DNA of 64,000 nucleotides, taken from assembly GCA_040756995.1 (NCBI GenBank), contig JBFLYK010000002.1, positions 62,001 through 126,000 on the forward strand, given 5' to 3'. A program made the translations under genes and the position numbers. Origin of the DNA: BP-133 sp040756995 (GTDB lineage: Bacteria > Actinomycetota > Acidimicrobiia > IMCC26256 > BP-133). The notes below the pieces were generated by a model, which had not been told where the DNA came from, did no database searches, and saw only the letters and a list, made by a program, of their open reading frames with translations. Below are positions 50,021-59,176 of the stretch, in pieces. Position 1 is the stretch's first letter. Each line of letters begins with the position of its first letter.

Positions 50021-51412
50021 ATGGGACCGATGGGGGGGAGAGTGGGCCTGAGGCTGGTGGCAGCCGCCGGCGTGGTCACCGCGCTGGCCGCGCTCGCCGC
50101 CCCGGTGGCCGGCGCCGACGGCACCACGGCTCAGCCCCGGAGCGTCGTCGCCAGCGGGCGGGCCCAGGGTTTCCGGGCGACCTACACCATTCCGGACTAC
50201 GTGATCGTCTCGGAGTTCTTCGACGGCGGTGGGCCGGTGACCGACGCGGTGGTCGACTCCACCGGGCGGGCGACCTCGTTCGCTTCGTTGCCGTGGCCCG
50301 GTGAGAACGCCGTCACCGCCCCGGGCACCCTGTCGGCGGCCTTCGGTCAGTCGGTCCCGCTGGCCTATCCCTTCCACGTTCGGGCCGACCACCCGACGAC
50401 GCCGTCGGCCGAGCTGCGCGACCCGACCGGTGCCTACGGCATCACGGCCGCCGCGGCCGCCGGGCGGGCCGACGCCAGCGGTGCCCTGCAGGGCGGCGAT
50501 GGCGTCTCGGGCTCCCGGGCCCAGAGCTCCGCGGTCCTCGACGACGCCGGTGTCGTGCGGGTGGTGGCCGAGACGATCGACACCGGGCTGTCGATCGGCG
50601 ACGGCGTACTGCGGATCGCCGCCGTGCGGTCCCGGTCCGAGACAACACTGGCGCCCGACGACGCCAAGCCCGTCACCCACAGCCGGCTGATCATCGAAGG
50701 GGCCACGGTCGCCGGTCAGCCGGTCACGATCGACGCCAACGGCGTTCACCTTGCCGGTCAGACGGTTCCCGCTCCGGTCGGCCGGGGAGTCTCGACCGAC
50801 AACGACCTTCTCGGTCAGGCGGGAATCAGCGTGACCGTGTCGCCGACCGGCCGGCCCGGCAGCGCCGACGCCCTGGTGATCACCAGCCGCCAGACGATCC
50901 CGGCGCCGAACAACCCCAAGGGGGCGCTCGTCATGCGGTTCGGCGGCGCATCGAGCGAGATCGTGGTGGGTTCGGCCGACCTGCCGGTCCTGGACGCGCC
51001 TGCGCCGGCTGAACCGCCGGTCGAGCAGGCCGCGGTGTCGGGTACGGCCGGGGAGGCGACGGAGTCCGGAACCCCGGCGTCCTCCGAGCTCGCTCCGGCC
51101 CAGGCACTGCCGGGAGAGCGATCCATCGGGGTCGACATCGGGGCGGCGCGAACGGAAGTGCGGGAAACGCGGCCGGCGGCGCCGGCGGTTTCATCGGAGG
51201 CTGCGGCACTGCCCGCAGCGATGCCCGGCCGGGAAACGGAGCTGCGGGCGGCCACCGGCCGTCGCGCCGCGCCGGCGCCCGTCGTCCCCGATCTGGCCAC
51301 GACAGGAGCGCTGTTCTCGCTGTTGGCGTTCGGCGGCCTCGGTCTGCTGGTCGCCACCCGGCTGCACCGCTTCAAGGTCATGAAGGTCAGGGGGTGGCAC
51401 CGATGGACGTGA
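50021..51412 (+). CDS. Secreted, C-terminally anchored protein of second transporter cassette
   Basis: 463 residues, paralogue of the 664-2085 protein. It has a signal peptide (LVAAAGVVTALAALAAPVAG), the shared exported region (VTAPGTLSAAFGQSVPLAYP, VTIDANGVHLAGQ), a Pro/Ala/Glu-rich stretch and one C-terminal span (GALFSLLAFGGLGLLVATRL) with a basic tail. ATG 50021 is used (ATG 50030 possible). It is the first gene of the cassette, whereas its paralogue comes second behind a binding protein. Function unknown; it may be an envelope partner of the uptake system. Confidence 0.75.
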   Translation: MGPMGGRVGLRLVAAAGVVTALAALAAPVAGADGTTAQPRSVVASGRAQGFRATYTIPDYVIVSEFFDGGGPVTDAVVDSTGRATSFASLPWPGENAVTAPGTLSAAFGQSVPLAYPFHVRADHPTTPSAELRDPTGAYGITAAAAAGRADASGALQGGDGVSGSRAQSSAVLDDAGVVRVVAETIDTGLSIGDGVLRIAAVRSRSETTLAPDDAKPVTHSRLIIEGATVAGQPVTIDANGVHLAGQTVPAPVGRGVSTDNDLLGQAGISVTVSPTGRPGSADALVITSRQTIPAPNNPKGALVMRFGGASSEIVVGSADLPVLDAPAPAEPPVEQAAVSGTAGEATESGTPASSELAPAQALPGERSIGVDIGAARTEVRETRPAAPAVSSEAAALPAAMPGRETELRAATGRRAAPAPVVPDLATTGALFSLLAFGGLGLLVATRLHRFKVMKVRGWHRWT

Positions 51413-52197
51413 AGCGCTTCCTGCGGGCGGAGTGGGACCGGGTGGCCGGCTATGCCTTCGTGTTCGCCGGGGCGGTGGCACTGGTCTTCGGATTCATCGG
51501 CGTCCGCACCGCCGCCGACGTCATCGACGAGATCTCCTACCTCGTGACCGGCGGTATCGGCGCCATCTTCCTCCTCGGCGTCGGCGCCACGCTGTTGCTG
51601 TCGGCCGACCTCCACGACGACTTCCGCAAGCTCCACCGCGTGGAGGAGAAGCTCGACGAGATCCACCGGGCCCTGCTGGAGCGGCACCCCGATCTGGTGG
51701 TGGACGTCCGTCCGGTCCAAGAACCTCGAGAACCCGCTCCGGCGGTCACCGCCTCCGGTGCCCTCGCCGTACGCCGTTACCGCCGCCTGGCCCTGGGCGG
51801 GACCGTCGTCGCCGCCGCGCTGTTCGTCATCGGGGCGCTCGTCACCGCCAACCAGCCGAGCACCGACCACATGGCCCGCGGCGTGGGTCTGGCGCTGTCC
51901 GGAGCGATGCTCGTCGCCGTGGTCGCCGGGATCGTGCTCGGGCAACTCAAGGGCCGGCTCGAGCAGCAGACGCTGGCCACGCTCGGACCCTGGCTGGGCG
52001 CCGGTGAGGACACGCCCACGACGGTGGCGGACCAGGCCTCCGAAGTCTGGGTGGTGGACGGGTTGACGCTCTACCACCGGGCCGGCTGCCGGGCGCTCGA
52101 CGGCCGGGCCGCTTCCGGTCATGACCGCGCCACGCTGCTGGCCGGCCGGGCGGGGCTGCGGCCCTGCGGTCTCTGCGAACCCGACACCGGCGGCTGA
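51403..52197 (+). CDS. Four-span membrane protein with C-terminal Ada-like Cys/His motif (fusion of two cassette proteins)
   Basis: 264 residues. Residues 1-100 match the 2082 protein (two spans, then ADLHDDFRKLHRVEEKLDEI). Residues of about 120-264 match the 2447 protein (two spans, then H225-x3-C229-x25-C255-x2-C258, read as TLYHRAGC and RPCGLCEP). So one gene here equals two separate genes in the first cassette, which argues that they work together. ATG 51403 overlaps the preceding gene by 10 bases and has AGGGGG upstream. A metal site is likely; the role is unknown. Confidence 0.75.
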   Translation: MDVKRFLRAEWDRVAGYAFVFAGAVALVFGFIGVRTAADVIDEISYLVTGGIGAIFLLGVGATLLLSADLHDDFRKLHRVEEKLDEIHRALLERHPDLVVDVRPVQEPREPAPAVTASGALAVRRYRRLALGGTVVAAALFVIGALVTANQPSTDHMARGVGLALSGAMLVAVVAGIVLGQLKGRLEQQTLATLGPWLGAGEDTPTTVADQASEVWVVDGLTLYHRAGCRALDGRAASGHDRATLLAGRAGLRPCGLCEPDTGG

Positions 52198-52204
52198 GCA
52201 GGCC

Positions 52205-54142
52205 GTGCGGTCCTACCTGCCGTTCATCGTCGCCGGGCTGGCGTCGGGGTCGGTGTACGCCATCGCCGCCATGGGCCTCGTCATCACCTACAAGACGTCG
52301 GGGGTCTTCAACTTCGCCCACGGCGCGGTGGGGATGGCGGCCACCTTCGTCTTCTACAGCCTGCGGACCGATGCCGGCCTGCCGACCTGGTTGGCGGCCG
52401 CCGTCGCCGTCCTCGCCGTTGGCCCGGCCATCGGGCTCGTCATCGACCGGGTGCTGCTGCGCCGCCTCGAAGGCGCCCCGAGCTCGACCTATGTCGTCGT
52501 GTCGCTGGGGCTGCTCATCGCCGTCCAGGGGCTGTTCCTCGTCCTCTACGGCCCCGCTCCCCGGCGGGTCGAGCCGTTCCTGCCCCAGTCGACGTTCCGG
52601 CTTCCGGGCGTCAACGTCGGGTGGGACCAGGTGCTGCTCGTCCTCATCGCCGCGCTGTCCGGTGTCGGTCTGGCGCTGTTCTTCCGGAGCCGCTTCGGGA
52701 TTCTCACCCGGGCGGTGGTCGACGACCGGCCGTTGTCGGAGCTGGCCCGGGTCAACGCCTCGGCGGTGACGTCGGCGAGCTGGGTGATCGGCTGCGCCTT
52801 CGCTGCGCTGTCGGGAATCCTGCTGTCGCCGATCCTCGGCCTCGACGCCGTCCGCCTCACCCTGCTCGTGCTGTACTCGTTCGGCGCCGCCGCCGTCGGG
52901 CGGCTGGTCAGCCTGCCGCTCACCTACCTGGGAGCACTGACGATCGGGATCGTGGCCCAGCTGGCCACCAAGTTCGTGGTCGGCCACACGTCGCTGGCGG
53001 GGCTGCCGTCGAGTCTTCCGTTCATCGTGCTGTTCGCCGTGCTCGTGTTCTCGCCGAAGGGCAAGTTCCTCGAGCTCACCCGGACGGACGGCCGCAGCGG
53101 TCGGGCCGGCGGTGTCGCCGCCGGCCGCTTCCCCGTCCGGCTGCTGGTGGTGCTGACCCTGTTGGCCGCCGTCCTGCCCGGCCGGCTGAGCAGCGGCCGG
53201 CTGCTCACCGCCACCGCGGTCGCCGCCTTCGTGCTGATCTTCTCCAGCCTCGGGTTGCTGGTCGGCATGTCCCGGCAGGTCTCGTTGTGTCACGTGGTCT
53301 TCGTGGCGCTCGGAGCCACGACGCTCGCCCGCCTGCTCGACGCCGGAGTGCCGTACCTGCCCGCCCTGCTGCTGGCCGGGCTCGTCATGGTCCCGGTCGG
53401 GGCGCTGGTGGCCATCCCGGCCATCCGGCTGTCGGGCCTGTTTCTGGCCCTGGCCACGTTCGGCTTCGGAGTGCTGGCCCAGAACCTGCTCTATCCGACC
53501 AAGGCCGCCTTCGGCGGGAAAGCGATCCTCACGATCAACCGGCCGGAGATCTTCGGCGTGTCGCTGGCCGGCGACAAGGCGTTCTTCGTCTTCGTCGTCG
53601 TCCTGGTCCTGGCCGGAGTGATCGCCGTGGAGACCGTGCGGGTCACACGGCTGGGCCGGGTGCTGCGGGGTCTGGCCGACTCGCCGACGGCCATGCAGAG
53701 CCTCGGCGTCAACCCGGTCGTGCCCCGCGTCCTCGTGTTCTGCTTCACCGGCTTCCTGGCCGCCGTCGGCGGTGGCCTGCTCGGTACGTTGACCCTGTCG
53801 GTCAACGCCCAGACCTTCGACTTCTTCCAGTCGCTGCTGTGGGTGGCCGCCCTGGTCACGGCCGGGCCGCTGTCACTGGGCGGAGCCGTGCTGGCCGCCG
53901 TCCTGCTCATCTGGGTCCCGGCGGTGTTCGACTCGCCGACCATCGTCGAATGGCAGCCGATCGCCTTCGGGCTGGCGGCGATCTTCCTCAGCCAGGCCCG
54001 CAACGGTCTCGTCGGGTTCCTCCGTCTGCCCAACTTCGCCGCTCTCGCCCGCCGTCACGAGTGGCGGATCGGCAGCGTGCGCCTGCAGGAACGGCTCGAC
54101 GCCAACCGCCTGGCCGTGGAGGTCACCGATGGCGCTGCTTGA
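52205..54142 (+). CDS. Fused LivH-LivM-type ABC permease, second copy
   Basis: 645 residues, paralogue of the 2908 permease with the same LivH (GLASGSVYAIAAMGLVITYK, SGVFNFAHGAVG) then LivM (MSRQVSLCHVVFVALGATT, AIRLSGLFLALATFGFGV) order. The LivM entry motif QISLGHxxF is altered to QVSLCHVVF. GTG 52205 lies eight bases after the previous stop; longer in-frame starts would run into the Cys motif gene. It overlaps the ATPase gene by 14 bases. Confidence 0.88.
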   Translation: MRSYLPFIVAGLASGSVYAIAAMGLVITYKTSGVFNFAHGAVGMAATFVFYSLRTDAGLPTWLAAAVAVLAVGPAIGLVIDRVLLRRLEGAPSSTYVVVSLGLLIAVQGLFLVLYGPAPRRVEPFLPQSTFRLPGVNVGWDQVLLVLIAALSGVGLALFFRSRFGILTRAVVDDRPLSELARVNASAVTSASWVIGCAFAALSGILLSPILGLDAVRLTLLVLYSFGAAAVGRLVSLPLTYLGALTIGIVAQLATKFVVGHTSLAGLPSSLPFIVLFAVLVFSPKGKFLELTRTDGRSGRAGGVAAGRFPVRLLVVLTLLAAVLPGRLSSGRLLTATAVAAFVLIFSSLGLLVGMSRQVSLCHVVFVALGATTLARLLDAGVPYLPALLLAGLVMVPVGALVAIPAIRLSGLFLALATFGFGVLAQNLLYPTKAAFGGKAILTINRPEIFGVSLAGDKAFFVFVVVLVLAGVIAVETVRVTRLGRVLRGLADSPTAMQSLGVNPVVPRVLVFCFTGFLAAVGGGLLGTLTLSVNAQTFDFFQSLLWVAALVTAGPLSLGGAVLAAVLLIWVPAVFDSPTIVEWQPIAFGLAAIFLSQARNGLVGFLRLPNFAALARRHEWRIGSVRLQERLDANRLAVEVTDGAA

Positions 54143-54830
54143 GGTGCGCGGCCTGCGGGCCGGTTACGGCCGCGCCGAGGTGCTGCGGGGCGTCGACCTC
54201 ACCGTCCCCGAGGGCGCCACGGTGGTGCTGCTCGGCGCCAACGGTGCCGGGAAGTCAACGCTGCTCAAGACGATCGCCGGGCTGGTACCGGTGACCTCGG
54301 GCGACATCCGGTTCCGGGGTGCGCCGATCGGCCGTCTGTCCGCCCACGGCCGGGCCCGGCGCGGCGTGTGCCTGATCCCCGAAGGGCGGGGGATCTTCCG
54401 GCGGCTCACCGTGAGGGAGAACCTCGTGGTCCAGGCCGACGCCCGGGGGCTGGCGGAGGCGGTCGAACGGGCGGCGGCGCTGTTTCCCGTCCTGGCCGGC
54501 CGGCTCGACCAGCCGGCCGGAACGCTGTCGGGCGGCCAGCAGCAGATGCTGGCCCTGGCCCGGGCCTTCGTGACCGACGCGCCGTTGATCCTGGCCGACG
54601 AGCTGTCCATGGGTCTGGCGCCGGTGGTGGTCGACGACATCTTCGAAGCCCTCGCCGGGCTCCGCCGAGAGGGCCGGTCGCTGCTGCTGGTGGAGCAGTA
54701 CGTCGAGCGGGCCGTGGCCGTCGCCGACTACGTCTACATCCTCGGCAAAGGAAACATCGTCTTCGCCGGCGAGCCGGCGGAGTGCACGTCGGGGGCGGTC
54801 TTCGCCCGCTACCTCCAGGGGGCTGCCTGA
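54129..54830 (+). CDS. livF: HAAT ABC transporter ATP-binding protein LivF, second copy
   Basis: 233 residues: Walker A GANGAGKST, signature LSGGQQQMLALARA, Walker B LILADELSMGLAP, and LivF-type LLLVEQYVERAVAVADYVYI. It is the only ATPase of this cassette; no LivG follows. It could work as a homodimer or pair with the LivG at 4884. ATG 54129 lies inside the permease end; its stop overlaps the binding-protein start (TGATG). Confidence 0.88.
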   Translation: MALLEVRGLRAGYGRAEVLRGVDLTVPEGATVVLLGANGAGKSTLLKTIAGLVPVTSGDIRFRGAPIGRLSAHGRARRGVCLIPEGRGIFRRLTVRENLVVQADARGLAEAVERAAALFPVLAGRLDQPAGTLSGGQQQMLALARAFVTDAPLILADELSMGLAPVVVDDIFEALAGLRREGRSLLLVEQYVERAVAVADYVYILGKGNIVFAGEPAECTSGAVFARYLQGAA

Positions 54831-56392
54831 TGCGCAAGCACATCGCCGCGCTGGCCTGCGCCGGTCTGGTCTTCGGCGCCTGCGGCAACGTCACCACCCG
54901 CGAGGAACGGCTCGCCGCCCGGGGAATCTCCGCCAACGAGACGGCCGGGCCCGACTCGAACGCGGGCGCTGAAGCTCTCAGCCCGGAAGGGCCCTCGCCA
55001 GCCCCGGATGGCGCTCCCAGCGGCGACTCCACCGCCGCGGAGTCAACTGCGGTCGCACAGTCCGCAGGCGCTCCCTCTGCCGCCAAGGGCAACTCGGTAC
55101 CGAACCAAGCCTCGGCCGGAGGCTCGGCGCCGTCACCGGCCGCTTCAACGGCTGCGGCGGCGAAGGCTGCTCCCGCGCCGGGATCGGCCGCGGGCGGCCA
55201 GTCTTCGGGAGCTGGTGCAACTGCTGCAGCCCAGACTGGTCCTGCCGGTGGGCCAACCACGCCCAAGCAGCAGACCGCCGTCAAGCGCAGCGAGATCGTC
55301 TTCGGTTCCTTCGGGGTCGAGGCCGGTCCCCTGGGCACGATCTCCGGGCCGGCGGCTCCGGCCATCCGGGCCTGGGTCGCCGACGTGAACTCGCGGGGCG
55401 GCCTGGCCGGACACCCGGTCCGGGTCATCCTGGCCGACGACGGCGGTGATCCGGCGCGAGCCCAGGCCGTCGTCCGGCAGATGGTGGAGCGGGACAAGGT
55501 CGTCGCCTTCCTCTACCCCTACGCCATCGGCACCCTCGTGCCCGTCCTGCCCTACCTGGAGGAGAAGGGCATCCCGGTGCTCGGCCAGATGGGCGCCGAG
55601 ACGCTGGCCGACTACTCGGCCGCCGTGTTCCAGCCGTTCATGGCCGCCGACAAGGGCACCGCCTGGGGTTTCATGCTGTCGCTGGCCGCCCAGACCGACA
55701 AGAAGAAGATCGGCATCCTGTGGTGCCGGGAGGTGGCGGCCTGCTCGCTGGTCAAGGACGGGATCCGCAAGCTGTCGGGCTACAAGGGCCTCGAGGTCGT
55801 CTACGACGCCCAGATCTCCTTCGCCCAGCCCGACTACACGGCCGAGGTGCTCCGGGCCCAGCAGGCCGGCGTGGAGATCCTGATGACCTTCGCCGACATC
55901 GCCACCGTCAACCGCGTCGCCCAGTCGTCGCACCGGCAGAACTACCACCCGATCCAGTCGGCGACCCACAACATGCAGCACACCGACGCCCTCAACTACG
56001 CCGGTGAGCTCGACGGGCTGCTGACCTACTCCCGCATCCCGCCGTTCAACTCTCCGAAGATGGCGCCGTACCTCAAGGCGATGCGGACGTACCAGCCGAA
56101 GGCACCGATCGGCGAGCTCGGCGGTGCCGCCTACGTGATGGGTCAGCTCCTCGAGGCCAGGATCGCACCGCTGCTCGACGACGACCCGAGCCCGGCCGAG
56201 ATCACCGAAGCGATGTACAGCCTGAAGAACGAGACGTTGGACGGCCTGCTGCCCGGCGTCACGTTCCCCCGTCAGAAGGACCGCAGCCAGGTCAACCTCT
56301 GCGTGATCCCCGTCACCTTCAAGGACAAGAGGTTCCTGACCCCGGCGGGTGAGACCTTCACCTGCGCCCCCGGCTGGAAGCCGGCCGGCTAA
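54830..56392 (+). CDS. HAAT-type substrate-binding lipoprotein with long Ala/Ser/Pro linker
   Basis: 520 residues. A lipobox (LVFGAC-G, Cys at 17) predicts membrane anchoring. Residues of about 35-145 are a low-complexity Ala/Ser/Pro/Gly linker whose codons are less GC-biased than the rest. The Peripla_BP_6 domain starts near IVFGSFGVEAGPLGTISGP and contains CREVAACSLVKDGI and PDYTAEVLRAQQAGVEIL, matching the partial protein at the window start. It is the last gene of the cassette, overlapping the convergent P450 gene by four bases. Confidence 0.87.
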   Translation: MRKHIAALACAGLVFGACGNVTTREERLAARGISANETAGPDSNAGAEALSPEGPSPAPDGAPSGDSTAAESTAVAQSAGAPSAAKGNSVPNQASAGGSAPSPAASTAAAAKAAPAPGSAAGGQSSGAGATAAAQTGPAGGPTTPKQQTAVKRSEIVFGSFGVEAGPLGTISGPAAPAIRAWVADVNSRGGLAGHPVRVILADDGGDPARAQAVVRQMVERDKVVAFLYPYAIGTLVPVLPYLEEKGIPVLGQMGAETLADYSAAVFQPFMAADKGTAWGFMLSLAAQTDKKKIGILWCREVAACSLVKDGIRKLSGYKGLEVVYDAQISFAQPDYTAEVLRAQQAGVEILMTFADIATVNRVAQSSHRQNYHPIQSATHNMQHTDALNYAGELDGLLTYSRIPPFNSPKMAPYLKAMRTYQPKAPIGELGGAAYVMGQLLEARIAPLLDDDPSPAEITEAMYSLKNETLDGLLPGVTFPRQKDRSQVNLCVIPVTFKDKRFLTPAGETFTCAPGWKPAG

Positions 56393-57582
56393 CTCGTCGT
56401 CACGGCCAGCCGGTCGAGGCGGCGGGTCGGGATCGTCTTGCGCCAGACCGGTTCTTCGGCCAGCTTCAGGTCCGGGAAGCGGCGCAGCAGGGAACCGAGA
56501 GCCAGCATGCCGCTCTGGAGGCCGACGCGGCGGCCGAGGCAGAAGTGGATCCCGCCGCCGAACGAGAGGTGATTCTCGGCGCCGGGGCGGTCGATCAGGA
56601 AGCGGTCGGGTTCCTCGAACACCTCGGGGTCGCGGTTGGCCGCTCCGATGAGCGCCGCCACCATCTCGCCCTCGACGACCTCTTCACCGAGGAGCGTGGT
56701 GTCGCGCTCGGCGATGCGCATGAAGGCGTTCTGGATCGGCGCCTCGTAGCGCAGCATCTCCTCGACGGCGTTGGCGATGAGCGAGGGGTCGGCGGCCAGC
56801 TTCTTGTGTTCGTCGGGATGCTCGAGGAGGAGCTTCGTCCCCGTGCTGATCAGGCTGGTCGTGGTCTCGTTGCCGGCGGCCATGATCGTGAACAGCAGAT
56901 TGGCCAGCTCGTTCTCGGTCAGGCGGTCGCCCTCCTCCTCGACGGCGATCAGCGCACTCAGCAGGTCCTCACCGGGATGGCGACGGCGCTCGGCGATGAG
57001 GTCGCGGATGTAGCCGTCGAACTCGATGGTGGCAATGTCGGCCAGGCGGACGAGCTCGTCCTCCAGCACCGGCTTCATCGAGTTGGCCACGGCGTCGACC
57101 CAGCCCTGGATGGCGCGGTGGTCCTCGAACGGCGCGCCGAGCATCTCGGTCAGCGCCATGGCCGGGACGGGCATGGCGTACTCGGTGATCAGCTCCGCTC
57201 CGCCGGCCGCGGCGAGATCGTCGAGCAGCTTGTCGATGAAGGCCTGGAGGCGGGGCACGACCGCCTCCACCATGCGGGGGGAGAAGGCGATGCCGACCAG
57301 CCGCCGCAGACGGGTGTGCTGGTCGCCGTTGGTGAAGACGAGGATCTCCATCGTCTTCTTGATGAACGGCCGGTCCTCGAACCCGCCGCCGGCCAGTCCG
57401 AAGCCGGTGGCGAAGTCGTGGGACCGGAACAGCTCCGTGCAGCCCCGGTGGCTGGTCACGAACCGGACGCCGAGCATGCTCGGGTGGTTCGGCGCCGTCT
57501 CCCGCAGGGCGTGGTAGAGCGGGTACGGGTCCTGGGTCTGCGGCTCGCTGAGCAGCTCGATGAGGATGTCGTCGGGATCCAT
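56389..57582 (-). CDS. Cytochrome P450
   Basis: 397 residues. The I-helix is MAAGNETTTSLIS, ExxR is in VEEMLRYEAP, and the heme ligand Cys348 is in FGGGIHFCLGRRVG. It is a soluble class I type needing a ferredoxin and reductase, neither of which is in the window. ATG 57582 directly follows the SDR gene (six bases), so alcohol oxidation after hydroxylation by the P450 is a plausible pairing. The substrate is probably a terpenoid, steroid or fatty acid, by context only. Confidence 0.9.
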   Translation of the reverse strand: MDPDDILIELLSEPQTQDPYPLYHALRETAPNHPSMLGVRFVTSHRGCTELFRSHDFATGFGLAGGGFEDRPFIKKTMEILVFTNGDQHTRLRRLVGIAFSPRMVEAVVPRLQAFIDKLLDDLAAAGGAELITEYAMPVPAMALTEMLGAPFEDHRAIQGWVDAVANSMKPVLEDELVRLADIATIEFDGYIRDLIAERRRHPGEDLLSALIAVEEEGDRLTENELANLLFTIMAAGNETTTSLISTGTKLLLEHPDEHKKLAADPSLIANAVEEMLRYEAPIQNAFMRIAERDTTLLGEEVVEGEMVAALIGAANRDPEVFEEPDRFLIDRPGAENHLSFGGGIHFCLGRRVGLQSGMLALGSLLRRFPDLKLAEEPVWRKTIPTRRLDRLAVTTS

Positions 57583-57588
57583 CGCCGT

Positions 57589-58425
57589 TCAGGCCTTCTG
57601 GCCCAGCGCCGTGCGGAACAGCAGGTCCACCGGCTTGGCCAGCAGCCGGCTGTGGGCGGCCGGCAGGAGCCGCACGATGGCGTCGAGGGCCGCGGTGTCG
57701 GGGCCGACGAGCGCTCGGGGCTTGTCCCGGCGGATGGCGCTGACGATGGCGGCGGCGACCTTCTCCGGCTTGTTCGTCCACGTTTTGGTGAGTCGCTCGT
57801 GCATGGCGCGCTTTTCGGCCTCGTCGATGACGGGGCTGTTGAGGAGGATCGACGTTCCGGTCATGCCGGGGCAGACGACGGTCACCCGCACGGGCGTGGA
57901 CTGCAGCTCCATCCGCAGGGTCTCGGTGAAGCCCCGGACGGCGAACTTGCTGGAGTTGTACGCCGCCATCCGGGAGTAGGCGAGGATGCCGGCGTTGCTG
58001 GCCACGTTGACCAGGTTGGCCTGCGGGCGGGTCACGAGATGGGGCACGAAGAACATCGAGCCGTGGACGACGCCCCAGAAGTTGACGTCCATCACCTTGT
58101 GGAACCGGTCGAGGGGCAGATCGGCCGTTTTCACGGTCGGCCCGATGATGCCGGCGTTGTTGACGACGATGTCGACCACGCCGTGCTCGCTCAGCACACC
58201 GTCGACGAGGCCGCGCATCTCGTCCTCGGACGACACGTCCGCCTGGTGGACGCTGGCCCGGCCGCCCGCCCGCTCGACGAGGTCGGCCGTCTCCTTGGCG
58301 GCCCCGACATCGAGGTCGCACACCGCCACCGCCGTTCCCTCGGGGGCCAGGGCCAGCGCCGTCGCCCGTCCGATCCCTGCTCCCGCCCCGGTCACGACCG
58401 CGACCTTCCCCCGCAGCTCTCTCAT
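57589..58425 (-). CDS. Short-chain dehydrogenase/reductase
   Basis: 278 residues, classical SDR: VVTGAGAGIGRATALAL (TGxxxGxG), CDLDVGAAK favouring NAD, NNAGIIGPT, active site Ser in NVASNAG and YNSSK. The C-terminal 50 residues (VRLLPAAHSRLLAKPVDLLF) suggest membrane association, seen in several SDRs acting on lipids. ATG 58425 follows an operator-like TACT-CACT-AGTA site. It is cotranscribed with the P450. Confidence 0.88.
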   Translation of the reverse strand: MRELRGKVAVVTGAGAGIGRATALALAPEGTAVAVCDLDVGAAKETADLVERAGGRASVHQADVSSEDEMRGLVDGVLSEHGVVDIVVNNAGIIGPTVKTADLPLDRFHKVMDVNFWGVVHGSMFFVPHLVTRPQANLVNVASNAGILAYSRMAAYNSSKFAVRGFTETLRMELQSTPVRVTVVCPGMTGTSILLNSPVIDEAEKRAMHERLTKTWTNKPEKVAAAIVSAIRRDKPRALVGPDTAALDAIVRLLPAAHSRLLAKPVDLLFRTALGQKA

Positions 58426-58437
58426 AGTTTTAGAGAG

Positions 58438-58449
58438 TACTCACTAGTA
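58438..58449. promoter_or_regulatory. Operator-like palindrome upstream of the SDR-P450 genes
   Basis: TACT, CACT, AGTA, with GAGTACTC overlapping its left side, 13 bases before the SDR start. It shares the ACTCACT core with the 49109 site and sits next to a TetR gene, so autoregulation or local repression is likely. Confidence 0.45.
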
Positions 58450-58470
58450 TTTCGAAGCCGCAACGAGGGC

Positions 58471-59124
58471 TCAGGCGCCCTTGCGGCTCCGCCGGAACGA
58501 CACCGGAGCGGCCTGGACCTCCTCGGGCATCCCGTCCGAGAACAGCCGCGTCAGCTGATCGGCGACGCGGGGGGCGTCGACGTCCCGGCCCAGCAGCAGG
58601 GCATCGATGGCCAGGCCCATGTGCGTACCGAACATGGCGGCGAAGATGAGCGACCCGTCCCGCTGGCGCCAGCCGGTGATCCTCGACACCACCTCGTAGA
58701 TCGGCCGGCTGAGCGTGGGGTGGAGGTCCGTCTGGTAGAAGCGCCGGGCCTCGCTCAGTTCGGAGAGCAGCACGACGGCGAGGAACGGCGCCGAATCGGC
58801 CATGAACCGCAGGAGCATCTCGTTGACCTGACGCAGCCGGTCGCGCCGGTCGCCCTCGTCGGGGTCGATGTCGGCCGTGGTGGCCAGCAGCTCCTCGACG
58901 AACTTCTCCAGCGGCTCGTGGACGGCGGCCCGGAAGATCTCACTCTTCGACGGGAAGAACCGGTAGAGCAGGGCCTCGGTGATCCCGGCCTCCTCGGCGA
59001 TGCGCCGGGTCCGGGCGCCGGCGAAGCCGCTCTCCAGGAACACCCGGCGAGCGGCGTCGAGGATCATCTCCCGCCGCTCCTCGGCCCGGAGCCGGACCCG
59101 CTTCGGTTGTACCGCCTGCGCCAT
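58471..59124 (-). CDS. TetR family transcriptional regulator
   Basis: 217 residues. HTH at about 15-60: RREMILDAARRVFLESGFAG, TRRIAEEAGITEALLYRFF. The C-terminal ligand domain is of the TetR_C type seen with fatty-acid and steroid regulators. ATG 59124 is used (TTG 59127 adjacent). It lies 45 bases upstream of the SDR gene on the same strand and is divergent from a second TetR gene. It probably represses the SDR-P450 operon and releases it on binding an acyl-CoA or related ligand. Confidence 0.85.
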   Translation of the reverse strand: MAQAVQPKRVRLRAEERREMILDAARRVFLESGFAGARTRRIAEEAGITEALLYRFFPSKSEIFRAAVHEPLEKFVEELLATTADIDPDEGDRRDRLRQVNEMLLRFMADSAPFLAVVLLSELSEARRFYQTDLHPTLSRPIYEVVSRITGWRQRDGSLIFAAMFGTHMGLAIDALLLGRDVDAPRVADQLTRLFSDGMPEEVQAAPVSFRRSRKGA

Positions 59125-59176
59125 CAACGGATTGTACGCCGGTCAGGGCACGGGGCCCTCTGTTAACGTCGATGGC

